Assembly (NCBI GenBank): GCA_023418595.1
Contig: JAEZZI010000002.1
Location: 1 to 64,000 of the forward strand
From: Pseudomonadota bacterium
Lineage (GTDB): Bacteria > Pseudomonadota > Alphaproteobacteria > Sphingomonadales > Sphingomonadaceae
Direction of reading: 5' to 3'
DNA: 64,000 bases
Every line of letters starts with the position of its first letter. Position 1 is the first letter of the stretch. Below the pieces are notes generated by a model. It saw only the letters and a program-made list of their open reading frames with translations. It searched no databases and was not told the DNA's origin. Positions 7,556-15,101 of the stretch are shown in pieces. The position numbers and the translations under genes were made by a program.

Positions 7556-8266
7556 ATGACCGGATCGGCAGTGGTGATCGGGGCAAGCGGCGGGATCGGC
7601 GCGGCGCTGGTCCGCGCGCTGGTGGGGCGGGCGCAGTACGGCGCTGTCCACGCGCTGACGCGAACGGGCGATGCGGCGATCGACGGCGCGGTTGCGGGCC
7701 GCATCGACCTCACCGACGAAGCAAGTATCGCCGCGGCATTCGAGCGTATCGACGGCGACATCGACCTGCTGCTGATTGCCAGCGGGATCCTGCACGATGG
7801 CGAGCGTCGCCCGGAACGGAGCCTGCGCGACCTCGATCCCGACTGGATGGCGCGCAACTTCGCGGTTAACGCGATCGGACCGGCGCTGGCGATCAAGCAT
7901 GCCGCACCGCGTCTGCCACGAGACCGCCGCAGCGTCGTCGCTTCATTATCGGCGCGGGTCGGCAGCATTTCCGACAACCGCATCGGCGGCTGGTACGGCT
8001 ATCGCGCGTCGAAGGCGGCACTCAACATGCTGGTGCGGACCGCATCGATCGAAGTCGCGCGCTCGCGACCGAAGGCGGTGGTGGCCGCACTCCATCCCGG
8101 CACCGTCGATACGCCGCTCAGCGCGCCGTTCCAGCGCGGCGTCGCGGAGGGAAAACTGTTCCATTCCGATTTTGCCGCACGTGCGTTGCTGACCGTCGTC
8201 GATCGCCTTGATCCGGGCGCCAGCGGTCGGATTTTCGCGTGGGACGGGCGCGAAATACAACCATGA
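7556..8266 (+). CDS. Short-chain dehydrogenase/reductase (C-factor-like)
   Basis: 236 residues with Rossmann motif GASGGIGAAL near the N-terminus, a LLIASGILHD strand, catalytic Ser in SLSARVGS and the Y-x-x-x-K pair in YRASKAALNM. The short length and the ARVGSISDN...GWYGYRASKAA pattern are those of CsgA/C-factor-like SDRs. Cytoplasmic, NAD(P)-dependent; the substrate is unknown. It starts 97 bases from the divergent aminopeptidase gene. Confidence 0.85.
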   Translation: MTGSAVVIGASGGIGAALVRALVGRAQYGAVHALTRTGDAAIDGAVAGRIDLTDEASIAAAFERIDGDIDLLLIASGILHDGERRPERSLRDLDPDWMARNFAVNAIGPALAIKHAAPRLPRDRRSVVASLSARVGSISDNRIGGWYGYRASKAALNMLVRTASIEVARSRPKAVVAALHPGTVDTPLSAPFQRGVAEGKLFHSDFAARALLTVVDRLDPGASGRIFAWDGREIQP

Positions 8267-8418
8267 GGTCGGGCGGTAAGGCCAATGTTGTCGCGCGCCC
8301 CCGGAGGGGCTGATGACCACAAAGGCTGGCAATCGGGAACCTTCTGTTGCAAACCCCCCTGATTCGGACGGCGGAAAATCGGTCTGACCGTTCGGCAAAA
8401 CCGTTTCGGGGAGCGTGC

Positions 8419-9771
8419 ATGACAGCGCAACGATCATCGACCATCGGCGCCTTTGCCGCGGTCACCACTCTGTTCTTCGCCTGGGGCTTCATCACCTCGA
8501 TGATCGACCCGCTGATCGCGGCGGTGTCGGGGATTTTCAGCCTTACCCATACTCAGGCGATGCTCTCGGCTTCCGCCTTCTTCATCGCGTACGGTCTCGT
8601 TTCGCTCCCTGCGGCAGTGCTGGTCGCGCGGCGGCGGGCGGCGCCGTCGATCCTCGTCGCGCTCGTCCTGATGATCGCGGGCTGCATGGTGATGCTGCTC
8701 GCCGCCAACCTCGCCGTCTATACGCTGGTGCTGCTCGGCCTGTTCATCCTCGCGAGCGGCATCACCATCCTCCAGGTTGCGGCCAATCCGCTCGCGGCCG
8801 CGTTGGGTGATCCGAAATACAGCCATTTTCGCCTGACGCTCAGCCAGACCTTCAACAGCCTCGGCACCTTTATCGGCCCCTATATCGGCGCGGTGCTGTT
8901 CCTCGAAGGACTGGGCGTCCAGCCTGGCGAGGTGGTGAGCGAACAGGCGCGGGCGAACGCGCTGATCGGCATCGATTTCGCCTATTTCTGGATCGCGGGG
9001 CTGATCACGGCGCTGTTCGTGTTCTTCCTGTGGCAGCGCAAGCGCGTCGATGCGGCCGCGCCGCTGATCGGTGACCCGCGCGTCGGTATCGGCGAGACGC
9101 TGCGCGATGCGCTTTCGTCGAAATGGACCATCCTGGGGGGGGCTGCCATTTTCCTCTATGTCGGTGCCGAGGTGTCGATCGGTGCGCAGATCGCGTTCCT
9201 GCTCAATTCACCGGGCGTCTGGGGCAATTACAACCCGGCCGAAGCCGTGCCGCTGCTCGGCTGGATCGTCACGCTCGACGGCACGCCCGGCATTTCGCTT
9301 CAGGACGCAGGCAAGCTCGTGTCGCTATATTGGGGCGGGGCGATGGTCGGCCGGATGATCGGATCGGTGCTGCTGACCCGCGTGCCCGCCTGGGCGCTGC
9401 TGATCGCCGCGACCGCGATCGTGTCAGCGATGTGCTTCTACGTGTTCTCGATCGGCGGGATCGCGGCGGGCTTCATCGCGCTGTCGATCGGGCTGTTCAA
9501 CTCGATCATGTTCCCGGTGATCTTCACGCTGACTCTCGAGCGTTCGAGCGCAAGCGCGGCGGCGACGTCGGGCTTCCTGTGCACCTGCATCGTCGGTGGT
9601 GCTGCAATCCCGCCGCTGGTCGGCCTGGTGTCGGACGCGACCAGCTATTCGACCGCGTTCGTCGTGCCGATGGTCTGCTACGGCTTGCTGTGCCTGTTCG
9701 CGATCATGGCGAAGGGCGCCCCGATCCGCGCGATCGGCGAGGGCGAGGAACGGGTGGTCGCCAACCACTGA
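8419..9771 (+). CDS. Sugar MFS transporter, FucP-like
   Basis: 450 residues with about twelve membrane helices. The ATG at 8419 is preceded by GGGGAGC. The sequence follows the FucP/NagP group of sugar:H+ symporters: FFAWGFITSMIDPLIAAV in helix 1, QVAANPLAAALGDPKYSHFRLTLSQTFNSLGTFIGP in the first half, and LFNSIMFPVIFTLTLERSS in the second. It imports a monosaccharide or amino sugar across the inner membrane; the exact sugar is open. The next locus downstream works on glucans, so glucose is possible. A strong terminator follows. Confidence 0.85.
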   Translation: MTAQRSSTIGAFAAVTTLFFAWGFITSMIDPLIAAVSGIFSLTHTQAMLSASAFFIAYGLVSLPAAVLVARRRAAPSILVALVLMIAGCMVMLLAANLAVYTLVLLGLFILASGITILQVAANPLAAALGDPKYSHFRLTLSQTFNSLGTFIGPYIGAVLFLEGLGVQPGEVVSEQARANALIGIDFAYFWIAGLITALFVFFLWQRKRVDAAAPLIGDPRVGIGETLRDALSSKWTILGGAAIFLYVGAEVSIGAQIAFLLNSPGVWGNYNPAEAVPLLGWIVTLDGTPGISLQDAGKLVSLYWGGAMVGRMIGSVLLTRVPAWALLIAATAIVSAMCFYVFSIGGIAAGFIALSIGLFNSIMFPVIFTLTLERSSASAAATSGFLCTCIVGGAAIPPLVGLVSDATSYSTAFVVPMVCYGLLCLFAIMAKGAPIRAIGEGEERVVANH

Positions 9772-9794
9772 TCTGTCGTGAGCGCGACCAAAAG

Positions 9795-9826
9795 AAAGGC
9801 CCGGCAGCGATGCCGGGCCTTTTTTG
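9795..9826 (+). terminator. Rho-independent terminator after the FucP-like gene
   Basis: Stem AAGGCCCGGCA / TGCCGGGCCTT with a four-base loop, followed by a T run up to 9825. It lies about 24 bases after the stop codon. Confidence 0.9.
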
Positions 9827-9844
9827 CGAGCGAGAAAGAAGAAA

Positions 9845-10013
9845 GGGAATGGCTCGCGCAATGGCGCAAGGGCGCGAAGATGAATCGACTGCCGCGATGG
9901 CGGCCTTCGATCATGAACGAAGCCATAAGGCGCCAGGACGATGTGGGTCGCTACGCGGTAAGTCTCGACTCCCTTCGCGCCTTCGCGCCTTTGCGCGAGC
10001 CAATCCTCCTTTC
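9845..10013. repeat. Large inverted repeat with GGCTCGCGCAA...TTGCGCGAGCC arms
   Basis: The left arm (about 9845-9880) reads GGAATGGCTCGCGCAATGGC and continues GCAAGGGCGCGAAG. The right arm (about 9972-10013) is its approximate inverse (CTTCGCGCCTTTGCGCGAG, then CCAATCCTCC). About 90 bases of unremarkable sequence lie between the arms. It ends at the TAG stop of the minus-strand alpha-glucosidase. Confidence 0.65.
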
Positions 10014-11651
10014 CTACCTGCCGAGGTCGATAATCAGCCCCGAACGCGGTGGCAGTAGTTGCGGCGTCGCGTCGTTGACCGCGACCAGCACGCGGTCGGC
10101 ATGGGCGCCGTCGGGCTGCCACTGGATCGGGTCGCTCCCGAGGTTGAACGCGCAGCACAGCCGCTGATCACCGCTCGCGCGCTCGAAGATCAACAGGCTG
10201 TCGGTCGCCCGCCCCACCGTCATCGTGCCGCGCGCCAGCGCCGGATTGGCCTTGCGCAATTCGATCAGTTCACGAGTGAGGTTGAGCAGCGACGCCGGAT
10301 CGGCTTCCTGAACATCGACGGCACGCTCGGCATGATCCTCGCCGATCGGCAGCCACGGCGTGCCGGTGGTGAAGCCCACATTGGCGGCGTCGCGCTCCCA
10401 TGGAATCGGTGTCCGCACCCCGTCGCGCGACAGGGTCAGCGGCCAGTTGGCGATCGCCTCGGGATCCTGCAGGTGATGGAACGGCACGTCGACCTGGGTC
10501 AGCCCCAGTTCCTCGCCGTTGAACAGGATCGCGTTGCCGCGCAAGCTCATCAGCAGCAGCATCTTCATCCGCGCGAAGCGGTCGCGCTCGCCCGGCATCG
10601 CCCAGCGCGATACCGCACGCGGCGCGTCGTGATTTTCGAATGCCCAGCTCGGCCAGCCGATCCCCGGCGCATCGGGCCAGCCCGCCACGGCATCGCGCAC
10701 CAGGGCGGGAGTCAGCCGGTCGGCATAGAGGAAATTGAAGCCGTAAGCGCTGTTGAGATGCCGGTCGTCTGCGGTGAAGGCGTGCATTTCGGCCTCGGGC
10801 GACGGCCCGCCGACTTCGGCAACGGTGAACCGCCCGCCGGGATAGCTGTCCGCCAAAGCGCGCACCCGCGCCAGGAATTTGGGAATGTCGGCATGGCTCT
10901 GATTATAGACATGCTGCTGGAAATCGAACGGGCGTGTGCGCGGGAGCCCGGTGTCGGGCGCGGGCGGATTGTCGCGCAATTCGGGGTCGTGCATCGCAAA
11001 ATTGATCGCATCGATGCGAAAGCCGTCGACTCCGCGATCGAGCCAGAATTTGGCGACGTCGAGGATCGCCTGCTGCACGTCGGGGTTGTGAAAGTTCAGA
11101 TCGGGCTGTTCCACCAGAAAATTGTGCAGATAATATTGCCCGCGCCGCGCGTCCCAGGTCCAGGCCGGGCCACCGAACACCGACTGCCAGTTGGTCGGCG
11201 GCGATCCGTCGGGCCTGGCGTCGGCCCACACATACCAGTCGGCGCGCGCATTGCTGCGGCTGGCGCGGCTTTCCTGAAACCATGAATGCTGGTCCGAGGT
11301 GTGCGACCAGACCTGATCGATCAGCACTTTCAGCCCCAGGTCGTGCGCCTTCGCCACCAGCGCGTCGAAATCGGCGATGGTGCCGAAGATGGGATCGACA
11401 TCGCAGAAGTCGGCGATGTCGTAACCGAAATCGCGCATGGGAGAGGTGAAGAAGGGCGACACCCACACCGCATCGACGCCCAGCGACGCGATATGGTCGA
11501 GCTTTTGCGTGATCCCGTTCAAATCGCCGACGCCGTCGCCGTCGCTATCGGCAAAACTGCGCGGATAGACCTGATAGATCACCGCGCCACGCCACCATTC
11601 GGCGGTGGTGCCGGTCGCGGGAAGCACGGAAATGGCCTGAGGAGCGTTCAT
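10014..11651 (-). CDS. Cytoplasmic or periplasmic alpha-glucosidase, GH13
   Basis: 545 residues with no clear signal peptide. Catalytic GH13 residues are in place: nucleophile Asp214 in DGFRIDAINF, acid/base Glu279 in FTVAEVGG, and transition-state Asp342 in FENHDAPR. The N-terminal WWRGAVIYQVYPRSFADSDG motif is that of oligo-alpha-glucosidases (GH13 subfamilies 17/23/31). It cuts glucose from maltose and maltooligosaccharides. Last gene of the operon TBDR-halogenase-amylase-alpha-glucosidase, 14 bases after the amylase stop. Confidence 0.92.
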   Translation of the reverse strand: MNAPQAISVLPATGTTAEWWRGAVIYQVYPRSFADSDGDGVGDLNGITQKLDHIASLGVDAVWVSPFFTSPMRDFGYDIADFCDVDPIFGTIADFDALVAKAHDLGLKVLIDQVWSHTSDQHSWFQESRASRSNARADWYVWADARPDGSPPTNWQSVFGGPAWTWDARRGQYYLHNFLVEQPDLNFHNPDVQQAILDVAKFWLDRGVDGFRIDAINFAMHDPELRDNPPAPDTGLPRTRPFDFQQHVYNQSHADIPKFLARVRALADSYPGGRFTVAEVGGPSPEAEMHAFTADDRHLNSAYGFNFLYADRLTPALVRDAVAGWPDAPGIGWPSWAFENHDAPRAVSRWAMPGERDRFARMKMLLLMSLRGNAILFNGEELGLTQVDVPFHHLQDPEAIANWPLTLSRDGVRTPIPWERDAANVGFTTGTPWLPIGEDHAERAVDVQEADPASLLNLTRELIELRKANPALARGTMTVGRATDSLLIFERASGDQRLCCAFNLGSDPIQWQPDGAHADRVLVAVNDATPQLLPPRSGLIIDLGR

Positions 11652-11665
11652 CGAAGGACTGGCTT

Positions 11666-13474
11666 TCACTTGGCCGCGCAAACCGCGTGACCGAAGGCGG
11701 GAAGGGTGAGCGCGATGCTGCCGGGGGCGGTCGAACGCGCGGCGCATTTGCCCGCCAGCGTCGTCCACGTGTCGTTGGCGGGATCGACCTCGACATTGAC
11801 GGTGATGGACTGTGCCGAGGTGTTGAACGCGACCAGATATTCGGCGCCGCTCGTCGGATCGAAGCGCGACACCGCGAACAGCCCCGGCTTCTCGCCGTAA
11901 TTGCGCGTTATCTGACGCCCACGAGTGAGCGCCGGATGCTCGACGCGCAGCTTCGCCAAATGCGCGATATGCGCGAACAGCGGGTGGTCGGTGTCGAAAT
12001 TACTGTCGGCGGTCGTCTTGGTCGTGCCGAGCAGGACGTTGTCGTTGTAAACCGCAACCTTGGACGGGAACAGGCTTTCGCGCGCATCTTGATCGTTGCC
12101 GTCGCCGATGAACCCCTGTTCGTCGCCCGAATAGACGGTGGGCACCCCGCGCAGCAGCATCAGCATCGAATGCGCGAGCCGGGTGCGTGCGAGGATTTCG
12201 GCATTCGACGCCTGCGGGAAACCCTTGCGCACGTCGGTCGAAAACCGGCCATGATCGTGGTTGGAGATGAAGGTCGGCAGTTGCAGCGCCGTCGCCTCTC
12301 CGCCTTCGTACAGTGCATCGCGGACGAACAGATTGGCGAGCACATCGGTGCCCTTGTCGCCTGCCACCGTCTGCTGGACGGCCGCGCGAAACGCGAAGTC
12401 GAGCACCGTCGGCAATTCGTGCACGCGCGTATGCAGCGCCAGATCGCCCGCATCGCCATCATTGGCGACCTCGCCGAAAATATGGAAGTTCGGAATGCCC
12501 TTGGCCTTGGCCCGCTCCATCATTGCACGGCTGAACGGACCCCAGAATTCGGGGTTCACATGGCGCGCGGTGTCGATGCGGAACCCGTCGACGCCGAACT
12601 GGTCGATCCAGTCGCCATAGATGTCGATCATGCCTTGCAGGACGCGCGGATTTTCGGTGAACAGATCGTCCAGCCCGACGAAATCGCCCATTGTCGAATT
12701 TTCCCCGCGGAACGTCGTGTTGCCGCGATTGTGGTAATAGATCGGATCGTTCAGCCAGGCAGGTACCTTCACGTTGCGTTCGGCGCGCGGCACGACGGGC
12801 GTGTAGGCGAAATTGGGGTTGGTGAGCTTGGCGAAATTCTCCGCCGTCATCACCTGATCGCCCGCGAACCCCGGATTGATCGCCTTGCCCTCGGGTCCGC
12901 CCTGCGTCGAATAGGGATAGTCGGCGCGGCTGCGATATTCGCACGCGCTTTTCGGGCATTCGCGATACTGGATGACGTCGGCGGTGTGGTTGGTGATGAT
13001 GTCCAGATAGACCTTGATCCCGCGCGCATGGGCGGCATCGACGAATACCTTCATTTCCTCATTGGTGCCGAAATGCGGATCGACGCGGGTGAAATCGGTG
13101 ATCCAGTATCCGTGATAGCCTGCGGATTCCTGGCCCGGCCCGCCCTGCACGGGCTTGTTCCTGTAGATCGGCCCCAGCCAGATCGCGGTCGCGCCCAGCG
13201 CCTGGATATAATCAAGCCGCTTGATGATCCCGGCCAGATCGCCGCCGTTGAAGAAGCCCTTGTGCGTGGGGTCGAAGCCATGATCCATCTTGCCGCCACG
13301 GATGCCACCTCGGTCGTTGGATGTGTCGCCATTTTCGAACCGGTCGGGGAGCATGAAATACAGGACTTCGTCCTGCGGCAGCCGCTCGCGAAATTCCTGG
13401 GCGGAGGCAGGCGTGGACAAAAAGGCGGCGCTCGCGGCAAGCGCGAGCGCGCGCAGGGGGAGGGGGGTCTTCAT
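11666..13474 (-). CDS. Exported alpha-amylase, GH13
   Basis: 602 residues with signal peptide (LRALALAASAAFLSTPASAQ). GH13 motifs: YLDIITNHTADV, nucleophile Asp301 in DGFRIDTARH, Glu335 in HIFGEVAND, Asp407 in FISNHDHGRF. The early YFMLPDRFENGD plus GFFNGGDLAGI pattern is that of the GH13_19-like periplasmic amylases. It breaks longer alpha-1,4-glucans arriving through the TBDR. The ATG overlaps the halogenase stop (ATGA at 13471-13474), so translation is coupled. Confidence 0.93.
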   Translation of the reverse strand: MKTPLPLRALALAASAAFLSTPASAQEFRERLPQDEVLYFMLPDRFENGDTSNDRGGIRGGKMDHGFDPTHKGFFNGGDLAGIIKRLDYIQALGATAIWLGPIYRNKPVQGGPGQESAGYHGYWITDFTRVDPHFGTNEEMKVFVDAAHARGIKVYLDIITNHTADVIQYRECPKSACEYRSRADYPYSTQGGPEGKAINPGFAGDQVMTAENFAKLTNPNFAYTPVVPRAERNVKVPAWLNDPIYYHNRGNTTFRGENSTMGDFVGLDDLFTENPRVLQGMIDIYGDWIDQFGVDGFRIDTARHVNPEFWGPFSRAMMERAKAKGIPNFHIFGEVANDGDAGDLALHTRVHELPTVLDFAFRAAVQQTVAGDKGTDVLANLFVRDALYEGGEATALQLPTFISNHDHGRFSTDVRKGFPQASNAEILARTRLAHSMLMLLRGVPTVYSGDEQGFIGDGNDQDARESLFPSKVAVYNDNVLLGTTKTTADSNFDTDHPLFAHIAHLAKLRVEHPALTRGRQITRNYGEKPGLFAVSRFDPTSGAEYLVAFNTSAQSITVNVEVDPANDTWTTLAGKCAARSTAPGSIALTLPAFGHAVCAAK

Positions 13475-15009
13475 GCGAATTGGCTCCGGCTAGGGGTCGG
13501 GGCGGGGGAAGCGCGGTTCGCTTCCAGAAACTGACTGTGCGTCGGCAGGGCGTCGGCGGTGCGGCGCACGACCGAATGCACGGTGTCGAGGAATTGCGTC
13601 AGTTCCTCCGCGCCGATCTGATCGGCGAGCGGCGACCAGGCCTCGGGCATGATGCCCTGGCCGATCATCACCTGAAGCCAGCCGGGTTCGGCAAACAATT
13701 CCTCGTCACGGCGCGACAGGCGGGCGGAGGCGCGGAACAGCGCGATCTTCCGGGAGAGTTCGTCGGGCAATTCCATGTGGCGCACATGATCCCAGAGCGG
13801 TTGCCCGTCGCGCTGGTTGGCGTGGTAATGGAGGATGATGAAGTCGCGGATGCGATCGAATTCGACATGGGACAGCCGGTCATATTCGGCGCGGTCCGCG
13901 TCGCGCATTTCGCTCGACGGCAGGAATTGCAGGATGCGCGCGATGGCCGTCTGGATCAGGTGGATGCTGGTCGATTCAAGCGGCTCCAGAAACCCGCCCG
14001 CCAGCCCGATGCCGACGCAATTGCGCACCCAGAACGCCTGCCGCTTGCCCGGCGTGAAGCGCAGGGGTCGCGGATCGGCTTCGGGCGGGCCGTCGAGATT
14101 GGCGAGCAGGGCCGCCGCCGCCTCGTCGTCCGAGAGATGCCTGCTTGCATAGACATAGCCGTTGCCGGTCCGATGCTGGAGCGGGATGCGCCATTGCCAC
14201 CCGGCTGGCCGCGCGATCGCGCGGGTATAGGGGATGGGGTCGGCGATCCGCGCGCTCGGCACCGCCACCGCGCGGTCGCAGGGCAGCCAATGCGACCAGT
14301 CCTCGTAGCCGACACCCAGCGTCTCACCAAGTAGCAGCGACCGAAAGCCCGAGCAGTCGATGAACAGGTCGCCATCGACGCCGTGTTCACCGTCGAGCAA
14401 CAGCCGTTCAATGTCGCCGTCATTGCCGCGTGTTGTGGAGACGATGCGACCTTCGACCCGATCGACCCCGCGCACCTCGGCATAGCCGCGCAGGAATTTC
14501 GCATAGAGCGCGGCGTCGAAATGATAGGCATAGGGCATGGCGGGAACCGGCCCCTGCGGCTGGTCGATCCGTGCGAACTTGCCCGCGCGGGCGGCCATGT
14601 TGTTGAGCGAATAGGCGCCGAAATCATCGGCCTTGCCCGCCGCGCGCGCGCGCAGCCAGTAGTGGTGAAAGCCGACAAGCCCCAGCCCACGCCCGACCTC
14701 GCCAAACCCGTGGAGATAGCTGTCGCCCTCGCGCGTCCAGCCGTCGAACGCGATGCCCAGCTTGATCGTCCCTTGCGTGGCGGCCAGGAACTCGCCCTCG
14801 TCCACCCCCAGCCCGGCATTGAACAACCGGATTTGCGGAATCGTCGCCTCACCGACGCCGACCGTGCCGATGGCGTCGCTTTCGACGAGCGTGACCTGCC
14901 AAAGATCGCGCGACAGGAACCGCGAAAACGCCGCCGCGCACATCCACCCCGCGGTGCCGCCGCCGACGATGACGATCCGGCGCTTACCGGGCGCGGTCGC
15001 TTCGGTCAT
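13471..15009 (-). CDS. Flavin-dependent tryptophan halogenase-like protein
   Basis: 512 residues. FAD-binding GGGTAGW sits at 16-22, and the halogenase signature WxWxIP is present as WQWRIP at 271-276. The two catalytic residues of the PrnA group can be placed: Lys83 in GTIKLGIAF, which forms the chloramine-type intermediate, and Glu345 in EPLESTSIH. There is no signal peptide. It lies between a TBDR and an exported amylase, with an ATGA overlap to the latter. Such halogenases recur in proteobacterial TBDR/glycan loci with unknown substrates. Halogenation is inferred from intact motifs; a non-halogenating flavoenzyme role remains possible. Confidence 0.88.
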   Translation of the reverse strand: MTEATAPGKRRIVIVGGGTAGWMCAAAFSRFLSRDLWQVTLVESDAIGTVGVGEATIPQIRLFNAGLGVDEGEFLAATQGTIKLGIAFDGWTREGDSYLHGFGEVGRGLGLVGFHHYWLRARAAGKADDFGAYSLNNMAARAGKFARIDQPQGPVPAMPYAYHFDAALYAKFLRGYAEVRGVDRVEGRIVSTTRGNDGDIERLLLDGEHGVDGDLFIDCSGFRSLLLGETLGVGYEDWSHWLPCDRAVAVPSARIADPIPYTRAIARPAGWQWRIPLQHRTGNGYVYASRHLSDDEAAAALLANLDGPPEADPRPLRFTPGKRQAFWVRNCVGIGLAGGFLEPLESTSIHLIQTAIARILQFLPSSEMRDADRAEYDRLSHVEFDRIRDFIILHYHANQRDGQPLWDHVRHMELPDELSRKIALFRASARLSRRDEELFAEPGWLQVMIGQGIMPEAWSPLADQIGAEELTQFLDTVHSVVRRTADALPTHSQFLEANRASPAPTPSRSQFA

Positions 15010-15060
15010 GGCACGGCCCTCCCTCGGTCAGACGCGGATCGGCAGGTTAATCGGATATTC

Positions 15061-15094
15061 TGCCGGGGCGAGCGGGGACTGCCCCGCCCCGGCA
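15061..15094 (-). promoter_or_regulatory. Intercistronic hairpin between the TBDR and halogenase genes
   Basis: Arms TGCCGGGGCG (15061-15070) and CGCCCCGGCA (15085-15094) are perfect inverted repeats with an inner CGGGG/CCCCG pairing. There is no T run. It sits 8 bases after the TBDR stop and about 50 bases before the halogenase ATG. It may stabilise the TBDR part of the mRNA or attenuate the enzymes. Confidence 0.55.
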
Positions 15095-15101
15095 CGCTCG
15101 A

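Noticed and set aside
11687..13534. 615-codon plus-strand frame opposite the alpha-amylase
   Set aside because: Shadow of the amylase reading frame; no recognisable family.
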